A DNA stretch of 64,000 bases from the NCBI GenBank assembly GCA_030272585.1, contig BSYQ01000004.1:7068001-7132000 (forward strand). Reading direction: 5' to 3'. This document shows, one piece after another, positions 40,244 through 49,780 of the stretch. The stretch is from Bryopsis sp. KO-2023. Taxonomy: Eukaryota; Chlorophyta; Ulvophyceae; Bryopsidales; Bryopsidaceae. Under the pieces are notes generated by a model. The model saw only the letters and a program-made list of their open reading frames with translations, had not been told where the DNA came from and ran no database searches. Each line of letters starts with the position of its first letter. The first letter of the stretch is position 1. A program made the translations under genes and the position numbers.

Positions 40244-42895
40244 ATGGCTGACCGTGAACACGCATTGGCAGTGCGCGAGCCTCAAGTTGAAGAGCCAGGG
40301 ATTGAACCTGAGTTCGATGAGGAATTGCCTGACGCACCCAATGTTGTGTATCAACAAATAAACGTCCAGAACATCCACAATGTCCAGCAAGCAGCTGTCG
40401 ACATAGACATGGGAGCTGATGCGGAAGCCTTAAGAGAGGATGTGGATGCGGTCCATGACCGTGTGGACGATTTAGCCCACGGGCTAAGGGGTCACCTGCA
40501 GCAAGTTGACCAGACACTGGGGCAGAGGCTAGCCCATGCTGAGGCCTCTGTGTCGAATCAACTGGCTGGCGCATCAGAGGTGATCGGGCAGGCGCTGGAA
40601 ACACAGCACCAGCATGCGCAACAGGTTGAGGCCACACAGCATGCGGTGGTGTCGCAACAGCAGAAGCTGGATTCAGTAGCGGCTCAACATAGTCGATACG
40701 AGCAGAGGCTATTACGCCAAGATATCGACCATAGAAAAGAAAGAGCCGAGATCAAAGCTTCTGTGGACGCAATAACGAGGAGAATGGATGCCGCAGACAT
40801 TCTAGCGGACTCTCGTTTTGCTGACCTAAAAGAAGCAACTGAAGCATCAGCACTTCAGTTAAAACAACTCTCCGAGTTATCCCTTGTTCAAGGGCGGAGA
40901 ATTGAAGGCTTATTAGGAACTGTTGCGGATTCCAACGAAAAAGTCGAACGGACTCTAGAATTGTTTCGGGAGTCCCTGCATAAGCAAGGTGCTGAGGTGA
41001 AGCGTTTGCAGAGCTCAAGAGTAGCAATTCAAAAAGATTTGATTGCCTTGGAGAAAAAGGCATCCAAGACCTGGGATCAGCAGCAAGATGCAGCTGATGT
41101 GGTTGCCTTAAGATTATCTGGCCTGGAACGAAGCATGGAGGATGTGAGTGGCGGAAGTCAGAGTGCCCAAAGTGGAAGTGATGCTCGAGCAGTATCACCA
41201 GAGCGTGAAGAATCAACTTCTCCTGAGCCTGAGGACTCAGCCTTTGGAATGCCGCTGCCGAAGAAATCAGTAAAGCAGTTGGCTGCATCATGGCCGCCAC
41301 TAGACCAGAGCTTCGCGGTAGGAATGGTTGGGGCAGGAACCTCAACAATACCGGCTCCTCCAGCAGTACAGGTCGAGGAGGGTGAAATTGTTGCTGCAGA
41401 AGCACCACCATGCACTGCAGTGGACAGCGCACCAGACGCTGATTTCACATTCCCTCAATTGATACCTCCAAGTACAAGAGCTCAGCCTGGAGTACGCATC
41501 TCAGAACCCGACTCTGCCGAAGGATCACGTAGACCCACACGAACTAACCCAAGAGTTCTCTCCTCAGCAGAAGTGTTATATCAAATTGACCTTGAGCGTG
41601 CTAAGGCACAGGTCAGAGAAGAGAAAGGAAAAGAACCCATGCAGATCCCCACACGTACCGGAAGATTGGGACTTGGGTTAAGTGCTTTGGGAGCAAGGGT
41701 AGAAAATAATCCCTTTGCCGCACTTGGTTCATATGAGTCTACTGGTGGACCCAGTCGAGTTCCTCGCATGCGAGGTAACTTTGGAGACCCTGGTGATGAC
41801 GACCCAGATGATGATGGCGGTGATGATTACCGCGACAGACGAAACCGCCCACCTTCCCGCATTCCAGGTGCGCCTGATGGCGGAGGAGGTGGTGGCGGCG
41901 GTGGAGATGGTGGAGGCGGTGGACCTCCCGGTGGACCTCCTGGTGGAGGTGGAGGTGGAGGTGGCGCTGGACCAGCAGGCCCAGGACCTCCTAGGCAAGG
42001 ACAGTGGTTGCCTAGCACCGTCAAGTTGCAAATGCCTCGCGCATTTAACGGAAGTGGAGAACCAAAAGCCCGTAAATGGCAAGTGCTCATGACGCGGTAC
42101 TTGAGAACCTGCGGAGTGCATGAAGCACAGTGGCAATCGATTATGGCCACTAACCTTTATGGGGCTGCCTCGGATTGGTTAACGATGCAAGAGTTGAAAA
42201 TTCACCGAGGTGAAAGACCACCCTTCCGTGACTGGATGGACTTCATGGATGGCTTAGCTACAGCTTTCGAATTCTCTAGTGATCGAGATGAAGCGTGGCG
42301 TGACCTCCATAAACTCAAGCAGACTGGAACCGTGAAACAGTTCGTCAAAGAGTTTCAGCGGTTAGTCTTGAGGATTCCAGACCTCGAAGAGGATCACCAG
42401 TATTTGCTCTTCGTGGATGGACTTAAGAGTGAAGTTCAGAAGTTAGTCGCTGCAACGGTACCTCGAGATGTCGAGGCTGCCATCATATCCGCCGAACGAT
42501 TGGAAGCCCTTGGAGTTGGAACACAAGGCCAAGGAGGGCAAACCAATCAGAAAAAGAAAGGAGTCTGGCGTGGTGGAAGAAAGAAGAAAGGCCAGAATCA
42601 GGGTCAGCAGCAGCAGAACCCTACACCACCAGCCCAAGCACCACCACAAGCTGCCGCAGGAGTGCAACAGCAGCAGCAACAGCAACAAGGACGAGGAGGA
42701 GGACGTGGTGGTGGTGGACGTGGACGCGGTGGTGGTAACCGTGGAAGAGGACAAGCCAATCAGGGAAGACAGAACCCCCAGGGGGGAGGGGGATATAATT
42801 GTTATCTTTGTGGAAAGAAGGGTCACCCTGTGAGGCAATGTCCTAGATTGGAGGAGGTGAAAAACCTCCCCGATGTAAAAAAAATGTTAAACTGA
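40244..42895 (+). CDS. gag: Gag, family B
   Basis: 883 aa, long for a Gag. Residues 1-290: acidic start then an extended coiled coil. 300-540: disordered, Pro/Ser/Glu-rich. About 545-585: Gly/Pro-rich run from a repeated ggtgga tract. About 590-765: retrotransposon Gag (capsid) domain with WQVLMTRYLRTCG, ASDWLTMQEL and LRIPDLEEDHQYLLFVDGL. Then Gln/Gly/Arg-rich nucleocapsid-like sequence, and a zinc knuckle CYLCGKKGHPVRQC near the end. Start ATG has context atcATGG about 130 bases after the PBS. Ends at TGA 42893, just after a -1 slip site. Confidence 0.9.
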   Translation: MADREHALAVREPQVEEPGIEPEFDEELPDAPNVVYQQINVQNIHNVQQAAVDIDMGADAEALREDVDAVHDRVDDLAHGLRGHLQQVDQTLGQRLAHAEASVSNQLAGASEVIGQALETQHQHAQQVEATQHAVVSQQQKLDSVAAQHSRYEQRLLRQDIDHRKERAEIKASVDAITRRMDAADILADSRFADLKEATEASALQLKQLSELSLVQGRRIEGLLGTVADSNEKVERTLELFRESLHKQGAEVKRLQSSRVAIQKDLIALEKKASKTWDQQQDAADVVALRLSGLERSMEDVSGGSQSAQSGSDARAVSPEREESTSPEPEDSAFGMPLPKKSVKQLAASWPPLDQSFAVGMVGAGTSTIPAPPAVQVEEGEIVAAEAPPCTAVDSAPDADFTFPQLIPPSTRAQPGVRISEPDSAEGSRRPTRTNPRVLSSAEVLYQIDLERAKAQVREEKGKEPMQIPTRTGRLGLGLSALGARVENNPFAALGSYESTGGPSRVPRMRGNFGDPGDDDPDDDGGDDYRDRRNRPPSRIPGAPDGGGGGGGGGDGGGGGPPGGPPGGGGGGGGAGPAGPGPPRQGQWLPSTVKLQMPRAFNGSGEPKARKWQVLMTRYLRTCGVHEAQWQSIMATNLYGAASDWLTMQELKIHRGERPPFRDWMDFMDGLATAFEFSSDRDEAWRDLHKLKQTGTVKQFVKEFQRLVLRIPDLEEDHQYLLFVDGLKSEVQKLVAATVPRDVEAAIISAERLEALGVGTQGQGGQTNQKKKGVWRGGRKKKGQNQGQQQQNPTPPAQAPPQAAAGVQQQQQQQQGRGGGRGGGGRGRGGGNRGRGQANQGRQNPQGGGGYNCYLCGKKGHPVRQCPRLEEVKNLPDVKKMLN

Positions 42896-42930
42896 CCGCC
42901 AGGCAGGAAACTGCTTCGTCTGAGCCTGGC
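42877..42930 (+). promoter_or_regulatory. -1 ribosomal frameshift signal between Gag and Pol, family B
   Basis: In the Gag frame GTA AAA AAA ATG TTA AAC TGA contains the heptamer A AAA AAA (42877-42883). Slipping back one base there leads directly into the Pol frame, which is open. Fourteen bases downstream GCCAGGC (42898-42904) pairs perfectly with GCCTGGC (42924-42930), with a nested CAG-GAAA-CTG hairpin. This is the standard layout of slip site, spacer and stem. Confidence 0.8.
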
Positions 42931-45900
42931 CGACGTAAACGTCGTAAGCGAAACAGAGTTCGTAGGCGGCGTAGGAAGCTAAGATCAAAAGTAGGTGCCT
43001 CGAAAAAGGTTTGTACTCACAGCGGAAAACCTGGGGCGCGGACTAGTACACCGCGTGAAGAGAGAACAGAGACACTCTCCACATCTACCCAATCGGCACA
43101 TGACAACTGCGATTGGAAAAATGAACAGAAGGAAAGCACACCGGATGAGATGGACGCGCCTCATGCGTCATCTGCATCTCTTCCCTCTGTTAGTGAATCT
43201 GTGGGCTCATTGGAGTCGCAGAGTAGTCTACAGGAGTCCCTGCCTGCAGACGTAGATGATAGTGGGTCAGAAACAACCCAGCGGTCTACCACAGAGCGAG
43301 TTAATGTGTCAGAAGTTCGATCAACTTCGTCAACCAAGGGTGACACATGCCCTCTGTTAAAAATTCAAGAAGTGCCTGTGAGAGGGTACGAAGTAAAAGC
43401 ACGGATCAAGACCACGGACCTTTATGCATTCATTGATTGTGGAAGTACAGCAAACTATATCAATGATAAGGTAGCGCGTGATCTCGGGTTGTCGATTACA
43501 CCAAGCTCTAAGAGAGCAATGTTGGCAAACGGAGATATTAAAGAACTGGCTGGCAGCTGTAACAACCTCCGAGTAAAGATAGGAGGGCTGAAGTGCAAAA
43601 TGAAAGCGGATCTGTTCCCAGACCTTGGTTATGACCTAATATTGGGCATGCCTTGGTTGCAGAAAGAAAACCCCCGCATAGACTTTCAGCAAAATGAGAT
43701 TTCAGTTTGCAAAAACAGCCAAGTGTTTCATCTTCCGTTGCGTCATCCAACCCAAGAGAGTATTGAACCTGAACGAAAAGTACAGTCGATACTGCAAGAA
43801 GTGCCAGTGACTGAGTGTTCAGCTAAACGAATGATGCGTCATCTCAAAACAGAGACAGCATTCATGGTTGTAGTGCAAGAGTCTGAAGAGAAAGCTTTAG
43901 GCCAACATGAATTGCCTGACGCAATAGAGCGAACACAGCCATTCAACACTGAGGATGAGATTGGCAAACTTATTCGTTCAGACACCCCTGCCGAAATTAA
44001 AAAGGTGGTAGAAACACACCGTGGTGTGTTTCCTCGTGATTTACCCCCAGGGATCCCTCCGAAGAGAAAAGGTCATGAGTTTAAGATAGACCTGGAGGAT
44101 CCAACACCTATCCATCGTCCAATATACAAGCTTTCACCAGCAGAGCTGGATGAAGTGAAAGCACAAGTGGACTACCTTCTGGAACAGAAGAAAATCAAAC
44201 CATCCGAGTCCCCTTGGGGCGCGCCAATCCTATTTGTACCGAAAAAGGATGGAGGCTTAAGGATGTGTGTGGATTACAGGTGGATCAATAAGGTGACGGT
44301 GAAAAACCGGTATCCTTTACCCCTGCCAGAAGAATTGATGGATAGAGTGTTCAAAGCCAAAGTGTTCTCAAAGTTAGATCTGCGATCAGGCTACTGGCAA
44401 TTTCCAGTAAGGCCATCTGATACAGATAAAACAGCGTTCCGCACGAGATACGGTCACTTTGAGTTTTTGGTAGCGCCTTTTGGGCTAACCAATTGCCCAG
44501 CGCAATTCCAAACTCTAGTGCAAGACCTACTCGCAGAGTTTTTAGATGATTTTGTTGTTGTCTTTATCGATGACATACTCATCTTCTCTGAAAACATGGA
44601 ACAGCATGCCGAACACTTAGAGAAAGTCCTGTCGCGACTAGCAGAATATCAGCTTTTTGCTAAGGCAAGTAAAAGTGAGCTGGCTGTCGCAACAGTAGAC
44701 TATCTTGGCTACCGCATTAGCGGAAGTGGGTTAAAGCCACAGGAACAAAAAGTGAAGGCAGTGAAGGAGTGGAAGGAACTACAGAGTGTTAGCGATGTAC
44801 GTAGTTTCCTTGGAATGGTTTCATACTACAGGAAATTCATTCCCCAGTTTGCACATATTGCTGGACCACTCCATGACTTAGTGAAAAAAGACCATCCCTG
44901 GAGATGGGGACAGGTTGAGCGTGGCGCATTCAATGAATTGAAAAAGCGTCTAAGTCAAGCTCCCGTCCTTATTTTTCCAGATGCGTCACTGCCTTACACT
45001 GTGATCACTGATGCGTCGAATGAGGCCATCGGTGCCGTGTTAACACAGGATCACGGAGAGGGGCTACAGCCAATAGCTTACCTCTCACGTAGATTCAAGC
45101 CTGCCGAGCTTAACTATGCACCATACGACAAAGAGTTGTGTGCAATATGTTATGCGATGGTGCAGTGGAGACATTATCTAGAAGGTTGTGCGGGTGGAGT
45201 AACAGTGTTCACTGACCACCAACCTCTGACGCATATTCTGTCGCAGAGGAACCTTTCTAGAACCCAAGCAAGATGGCTTGAGGCGGGGTACCTGACTTCG
45301 ATCAACCCCAAGATCTCCTATATCAAAGGCAAGGCTAATGTGTTAGCAGATGCTCTCTCCCGCAGTGTTCCTAAGCCCGTGGAAACTGCGATGAACATTT
45401 CCACTTGGCAAGTGCATCAAGCAAGCCAAGACGAGTGGAAACAAGCCCTCCAAGCTGATAACTCCTTGGTGAAGATATTGCGGAAGCTTGAGAGTGGCGA
45501 GGAAGTTGAGGGATATTTCCTCAGAGAGGGAATACTCTGGACGGTCCCAAAGAGAGGATTAGTCGAGAAAGTGGTGGTTCCTAAAGGCCAGCGCAATAAG
45601 ATCATGAAGGAGTGCCATGAGACACCTTCAGCAGGCCATACAGGACCAGCGCGAACAGGAGAAATCCTAGCGCGGCGATATTGGTGGAAGGGGTGGATGA
45701 ATGAGTTGAAGGCATTTGTTCGCGAATGCCCTGTGTGCCAACAAATAAAGGCTGACACACAGAAGCCTATGGGCTTACTTCAACCCCTGCCAATACCTGA
45801 GCGGAAGTGGGAGCAGATTACCACTGACTTGGTGACAGATCTACCAGCATCCAATGGGTTTAGTGCTGTAGCTGTCTTTGTCGATAGACTTACCAAGTTT

Positions 45901-46890
45901 GTGCATTTCGCCCCATGTACTAAAGAGATTACCGCTGCAGGATACGCCCAACTTTTTATCGAACATGTTTACCGCAACCATGGCCTACCTAAAGTGATTG
46001 TGTCTGATAGAGACCCTCGCTTTACCAGCAAGTTCTGGCAGACGCTTTTTAAAGCTCTGGGTACAGAGATTCGTATGAGTACAGCTTACCACCCTCAGAC
46101 GGATGGGCAGAGTGAGGTTACCATACGTACTCTGGAAAATTTTCTAAGGCCATATGCTGAGAGGTATCCCCATAAGTGGGTTGAGTATTTACCTACAGCA
46201 GAGTTTGCAGCAAACAATGCAGTGAATGCGAGTACAGGGTTCGCACCTGCATACTTGATGTATGGGTACCATCCAGAAACACCAAACATTGGTGGGACGG
46301 CAACGCAATTTCAAGTGGAAGCAGTTAAGACTATGGTAGCACGGATGGCACAGGACTTAGATACCGCAAAAGCATATTACTCTAGAGCACAACACAGAAT
46401 GTGTGTGAGTGCAAACAAGAAGAGGAAAGATATTGCTTTTGAGAAAGGGGATAAAGTCCTGATAAAAAGCCGTTTTATTCCGTTGGCTGCTTTGAACAAA
46501 GTGAGTCCCAAACTGCGCCGTCGATTTGTGGGTCCCTTTGAAATTGTGGAGAAAATATCAAAGGTGGCTTACAGAGTTCAACTTCCGGAAACATGGCTCA
46601 TTCACCCAGTGTTTCATGTTTCTAAGTTCAAGCGTTATCACGCCTCGAGTGATAACAGCAGGCAGATACAACCTCCAGAAGGAGAGTTGATTGGTAGCGA
46701 AGTAGAGTATGAGGTCGAAAATATCCTAAGGGCTAGAGGTAAACGCAATCGTGAATACCTAGTGCTGTGGAAAGGATACGATCTACTTGACGCTACTTGG
46801 GAACCTGAAGCTAATCTGGTTAACGCACCAGATATACTTCGCGCATTTAAAGAGAAAGAAAGAAAAGAGTTGCAGAAAGGAAGAGAATAG
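42883..46890 (+). CDS. pol: Pol, family B: protease, RT, RNase H, integrase, chromodomain
   Basis: About 1336 codons from the slip site; first ATG in frame at 43150 (1246 aa). The segment before 43150 is very basic. Residues below count from 43150. Protease: FIDCGSTANYI (Asp 96; DCGS instead of the usual DTG/DSG). RT: WGAPILFVPKKDGGLRMCVD, FSKLDLRSGYW, catalytic VFIDDILIFS (FIDD, 472-475). RNase H: ITDAS (621), DKELCAI, FTDHQPL. Integrase: zinc residues in CHETPSAGHTG and CPVCQQIK; catalytic Asp in ITTDLVTDLP (893), SDRDPRF, Glu in HPQTDGQSE. C-terminal chromodomain about 1186-1240: EYEVENILRARG, YLVLWKGYD, ATWEPEANL. All catalytic residues are kept except the unusual protease and FIDD variants, both seen in other chromoviruses or easily tolerated. 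Confidence 0.96.
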   Translation, partial: NVKLTARQETASSEPGRRKRRKRNRVRRRRRKLRSKVGASKKVCTHSGKPGARTSTPREERTETLSTSTQSAHDNCDWKNEQKESTPDEMDAPHASSASLPSVSESVGSLESQSSLQESLPADVDDSGSETTQRSTTERVNVSEVRSTSSTKGDTCPLLKIQEVPVRGYEVKARIKTTDLYAFIDCGSTANYINDKVARDLGLSITPSSKRAMLANGDIKELAGSCNNLRVKIGGLKCKMKADLFPDLGYDLILGMPWLQKENPRIDFQQNEISVCKNSQVFHLPLRHPTQESIEPERKVQSILQEVPVTECSAKRMMRHLKTETAFMVVVQESEEKALGQHELPDAIERTQPFNTEDEIGKLIRSDTPAEIKKVVETHRGVFPRDLPPGIPPKRKGHEFKIDLEDPTPIHRPIYKLSPAELDEVKAQVDYLLEQKKIKPSESPWGAPILFVPKKDGGLRMCVDYRWINKVTVKNRYPLPLPEELMDRVFKAKVFSKLDLRSGYWQFPVRPSDTDKTAFRTRYGHFEFLVAPFGLTNCPAQFQTLVQDLLAEFLDDFVVVFIDDILIFSENMEQHAEHLEKVLSRLAEYQLFAKASKSELAVATVDYLGYRISGSGLKPQEQKVKAVKEWKELQSVSDVRSFLGMVSYYRKFIPQFAHIAGPLHDLVKKDHPWRWGQVERGAFNELKKRLSQAPVLIFPDASLPYTVITDASNEAIGAVLTQDHGEGLQPIAYLSRRFKPAELNYAPYDKELCAICYAMVQWRHYLEGCAGGVTVFTDHQPLTHILSQRNLSRTQARWLEAGYLTSINPKISYIKGKANVLADALSRSVPKPVETAMNISTWQVHQASQDEWKQALQADNSLVKILRKLESGEEVEGYFLREGILWTVPKRGLVEKVVVPKGQRNKIMKECHETPSAGHTGPARTGEILARRYWWKGWMNELKAFVRECPVCQQIKADTQKPMGLLQPLPIPERKWEQITTDLVTDLPASNGFSAVAVFVDRLTKFVHFAPCTKEITAAGYAQLFIEHVYRNHGLPKVIVSDRDPRFTSKFWQTLFKALGTEIRMSTAYHPQTDGQSEVTIRTLENFLRPYAERYPHKWVEYLPTAEFAANNAVNASTGFAPAYLMYGYHPETPNIGGTATQFQVEAVKTMVARMAQDLDTAKAYYSRAQHRMCVSANKKRKDIAFEKGDKVLIKSRFIPLAALNKVSPKLRRRFVGPFEIVEKISKVAYRVQLPETWLIHPVFHVSKFKRYHASSDNSRQIQPPEGELIGSEVEYEVENILRARGKRNREYLVLWKGYDLLDATWEPEANLVNAPDILRAFKEKERKELQKGRE

Positions 46891-47340
46891 GGAAACAGAG
46901 TGTTTGATGGCTAAGGTGGAACTCCTTATTGCAAGGGGGCGCGAAAAAGGATACCTTAGAAAAACTCTGTCGACTTCCAAACCAACTCTTTAACTTTAAT
47001 GCGTTAGGTGCCTAAGTTATTTGGCTGGCGCAGTAAGTGTAGCTTCAGTAGTACTTTAGAAACCGGGCAAACGATGTCACATTCGAGATAGTGTGGTTGT
47101 TCCGAGAAAACCCCTATCAAGTGACGTGTTGAGGTGGTCTTGACGAGACTCCAACCGAGCGAAACGTTGGTGTCTCACCCCAATAACTCAACGAGGAAAG
47201 TGTACGAGTCACCCAGCCTTATAAGCGCAGCCCTCGAACCATTTTGCCCTAGTGTTTGTGTAAACGGAGCGAGCTCCTGAGTGAAAAAGAGTCTAAAGAC
47301 GCACAAACCGTTGTTTATATCTTTCTTTCCGACAAACATA
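46891..47340 (+). other. Spacer between Pol and the extra ORF, family B
   Basis: 450 bases without a coding frame. It could contain a splice acceptor or promoter for the downstream ORF; aaccccta/ccttataagcgcag near 47216-47230 has a TATA-like cttataag. Not demonstrable here. Confidence 0.4.
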
Positions 47341-49155
47341 ATGGCTGCCGACACACCCGCCGCAATTATTGCGAGGTTGGAAGCGGAGGTAGCTCAAAAA
47401 GAAGAGGAGCTGCAGCACTTTGTTACGACCGCAGAGGAGGTGCTGCAGAACAATGAGGCCTTAACCCGGCAGCTCGCAGAGTTGAGTGACCGGACGAAAG
47501 CAGCTGAGGCTGCGAAGGAGGCAGCGGAAAAAGCCAAGGATAAGGCGGAGGCGGAAAAGAAAGAAGCGGAGGACAAGACTAAGGTCTTGGAAGAAAAATT
47601 GGAAGCCATGAAGCTGAAAAAGCAAAGGTTCCAATCTCACATGATGGCTAACCATCGTGAGAATGACCTCCGTAAACAAGCTCTCGGGGGAATAGTGGAT
47701 CGATTTACCGCGGTAGAGGAAACGCTGCAGCGAGCTGTAGCAACCGCGTGGAGTGCAGCAGCCAACAACCTTAAGAAGGAATTGGCAGAACAAGAGCTGC
47801 AGATCGATTTGCTGGGAGAGTCCCTCAGAGACGGCTCTGAAAAACTTCAAGTGCAGAGCGAAACAACGGACAAGATGCTGCGTTTGAACCCGGCGGTACC
47901 AGCACCACGGGTACGTGAAGAACTGGATCGCCAAGTCCAAGTTCTGTTGTCAAACGCAACACTTGATCTGGAACCGTCCAAGGACGATGATGCGGGAGGC
48001 TCAAGCAAGGGCAAGGGGAAAGGGAAAAACAAACGCCCAAGCTCGCCGTGTAGGGATGAAGATCCACACGGAAAGAGAAGGCGAGAGGACGGTGACGATG
48101 AAGGTGGTGAGCCACCGAGGGATCGTATGCCTGGAGATGCAGCAAGAGCCAACTTGTTACTCAAGTTAAAGGCTGCCGCATTAAAGACTCCAGCACCCTC
48201 ACAACCAGCACCAACAGTTCAGACACCCGGGGATGAGGCTACCGCAATAGCACCGGGGGAGGACCTCTTCGACATGAGAGAGGAGGAGCTTTTGGACTTG
48301 GATTTTAACGAAGAAATTGACTTCGGCAGTCCACCTCCTAGGCTCGAAGGTCCTAGTTCTGAACTGGAGGACGGGGAAATAAGGAATGATGAAGGGCCAA
48401 GCCAGGTGACAGAGGTTCAGCGTGCGGTCCATCCACCGTTGGAGTTAGCTCCAACAGAAGCAGCACTTCGGGCTTTCCGAGAAAAGGTTAAGCTCAGAAG
48501 ACTAAAGGCAGCTGCTCAGGACAAAGTGGATGCTGCACCCAGCGAAGTGAACCTGTCACGGGAGGATATCGAGGAGGCTTGCAACCCCATCACTGCGTCA
48601 GAGAAATGGCCGAAGGTCCAATATACTAACCCCAGGGACCGAGCCTTGCAAAATTACCGCGGCAACCGGCACTTTCACGAGTTGCCCATGTGCATTTGGT
48701 GCGGGAGAAGCCCAATGCAAGCAAGTGCTCAGCGGCTGACGCAGAAAAAGTATTCCGTCCTTCCTTGTGGGTATCACCTCGTGTGTGATGCTCATTGGTT
48801 GGCATACTCGATGCTGGGGCGCATCGTCACGGCGGTCCAAAAAGTCGCGGAAGTGGACAACAAGTCCATCGCCACCGTCTCCCCATTCTCTCTACCTGCC
48901 CATATGTTGAAGCTGACACGCTCGACGTTCGAAGAAATCCCTCCGTTCCCGGCTGAGCACGAGAAGTTGCCACACTGCAACATGTGTGTAAAGCGGCAGC
49001 TCAAGGTGTCCGGCATCACAAGGGATCTGCCATTCCTTAAGTCCAAGAGGGTGGCTGCCGCGTTTGATCCCTGTGTCCGGTATCGTGCAGTACAGCAAGC
49101 GCATGCGCAGGAGCAGCGTGCTATTCAGCAAGCGCAAGCGCAGGAACAGCGTTAA
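47341..49155 (+). CDS. Extra ORF of family B: coiled coil plus RING-like zinc domain
   Basis: 604 aa from ATG 47341 (ataATGG). Residues about 5-190 are a long Ala/Glu/Lys coiled coil (KAAEAAKEAAEKAKDKAEAE). 215-270 is a Lys/Gly and Asp/Glu mixed linker with KRRRED; 290-400 is acidic and Pro-rich. Residues about 451-550 hold C-x2-C-x21-C-x2-H-x2-C-x2-H-x60-C-x2-C (CIWC, CGYHLVCDAH, CNMC), a RING-like ligand order with His as the sixth ligand. The end is two copies of an 11-residue QQAHAQEQRAI-type repeat. No signal peptide or membrane segment, so not an env. Layout matches ORF6 of family A though sequence is different. Confidence 0.7.
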   Translation: MAADTPAAIIARLEAEVAQKEEELQHFVTTAEEVLQNNEALTRQLAELSDRTKAAEAAKEAAEKAKDKAEAEKKEAEDKTKVLEEKLEAMKLKKQRFQSHMMANHRENDLRKQALGGIVDRFTAVEETLQRAVATAWSAAANNLKKELAEQELQIDLLGESLRDGSEKLQVQSETTDKMLRLNPAVPAPRVREELDRQVQVLLSNATLDLEPSKDDDAGGSSKGKGKGKNKRPSSPCRDEDPHGKRRREDGDDEGGEPPRDRMPGDAARANLLLKLKAAALKTPAPSQPAPTVQTPGDEATAIAPGEDLFDMREEELLDLDFNEEIDFGSPPPRLEGPSSELEDGEIRNDEGPSQVTEVQRAVHPPLELAPTEAALRAFREKVKLRRLKAAAQDKVDAAPSEVNLSREDIEEACNPITASEKWPKVQYTNPRDRALQNYRGNRHFHELPMCIWCGRSPMQASAQRLTQKKYSVLPCGYHLVCDAHWLAYSMLGRIVTAVQKVAEVDNKSIATVSPFSLPAHMLKLTRSTFEEIPPFPAEHEKLPHCNMCVKRQLKVSGITRDLPFLKSKRVAAAFDPCVRYRAVQQAHAQEQRAIQQAQAQEQR

Positions 49156-49350
49156 GGAGGAGGGAAAAGGAGTTATCGTCGACCAAGTGTGTGCGTGCAG
49201 CAGCTGTCAGAGACGTCAGAGCAAGAGACAGGTCCAAGACAGTTGGGTGTGGGTATGGGAGTGGGTGAGTTTTGTGTTTGTGTTTTTGTGTTTTTGTTTT
49301 TCTTTGTGTTTTGGTGTGCGTGGGCGCCCACTTTTTGCGGGGGGGGCGTA
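49156..49350 (+). promoter_or_regulatory. 3' untranslated segment and polypurine tract, family B
   Basis: T/G-rich stretch (tgtttttgtg units) followed by gcggggggggcgta abutting the LTR; the G run is the likely polypurine tract, with a 3-4 base gap. Confidence 0.55.
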
Positions 49351-49775
49351 TGTTAGTCTTTTAGCGCTATACGAGGTAGTTTGGGATAGAGCCGAGGGTG
49401 GCTGACGCATGTGGGTTCACGAGTAAGACAGATTAGACCCAGAGTTTGGGGCATGCGTCAGCGTACTACACTTAGGGGTACTTAAGAGGCCCACTCGTTG
49501 TTTTGACATTCTTATTCACTTTACTTTGTAAGAACTCGGGATTCGTGGGATTGGTGTGTTCCCGCTTGTGTGTGTGTTTGTGTGTGTGTGTCTAAGTGTT
49601 TGCCTGACGCAATCACTTATCCAACCAAGTGCTCTAGTAGCGTTCACAACCGCGCTAGCTAGAGAGTTGTCTAAACCAACAAACCCCACAAGTATACTTG
49701 CGTTAGCCAGCAAGTTATCACGAATCCAACCAACACAGCCGACCACTATTGCGTCACCCACAAGCTTCACTATCA
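49351..49775 (+). repeat. Family B 3' LTR
   Basis: 425 bases, no difference seen against 39674-40098. Confidence 0.97.
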
Positions 49776-49780
49776 CCAAC
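49776..49780. repeat. 5-bp target duplication of family B, right copy
   Basis: CCAAC, as at 39669-39673. Confidence 0.95.

Larger units (their letters stand above)
39674..49775 (+). mobile_element. Complete Ty3/gypsy chromodomain element, family B (10,102 bp)
   Basis: LTRs 39674-40098 and 49351-49775, both 425 bases, TG...CA, and identical wherever I compared them. PBS at 40101, G-rich polypurine tract (gcgggggggg) just before the 3' LTR, 5-bp target duplication. Gag, PR-RT-RH-IN-chromodomain and an extra ORF are all intact, so the element looks recently inserted and possibly competent. Confidence 0.97.

Noticed and set aside
40752-41432. 226-codon antisense ORF in family B gag, and similar antisense frames in family A
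   Set aside because: Shadow of a real coding frame; no motif and no independent start context.
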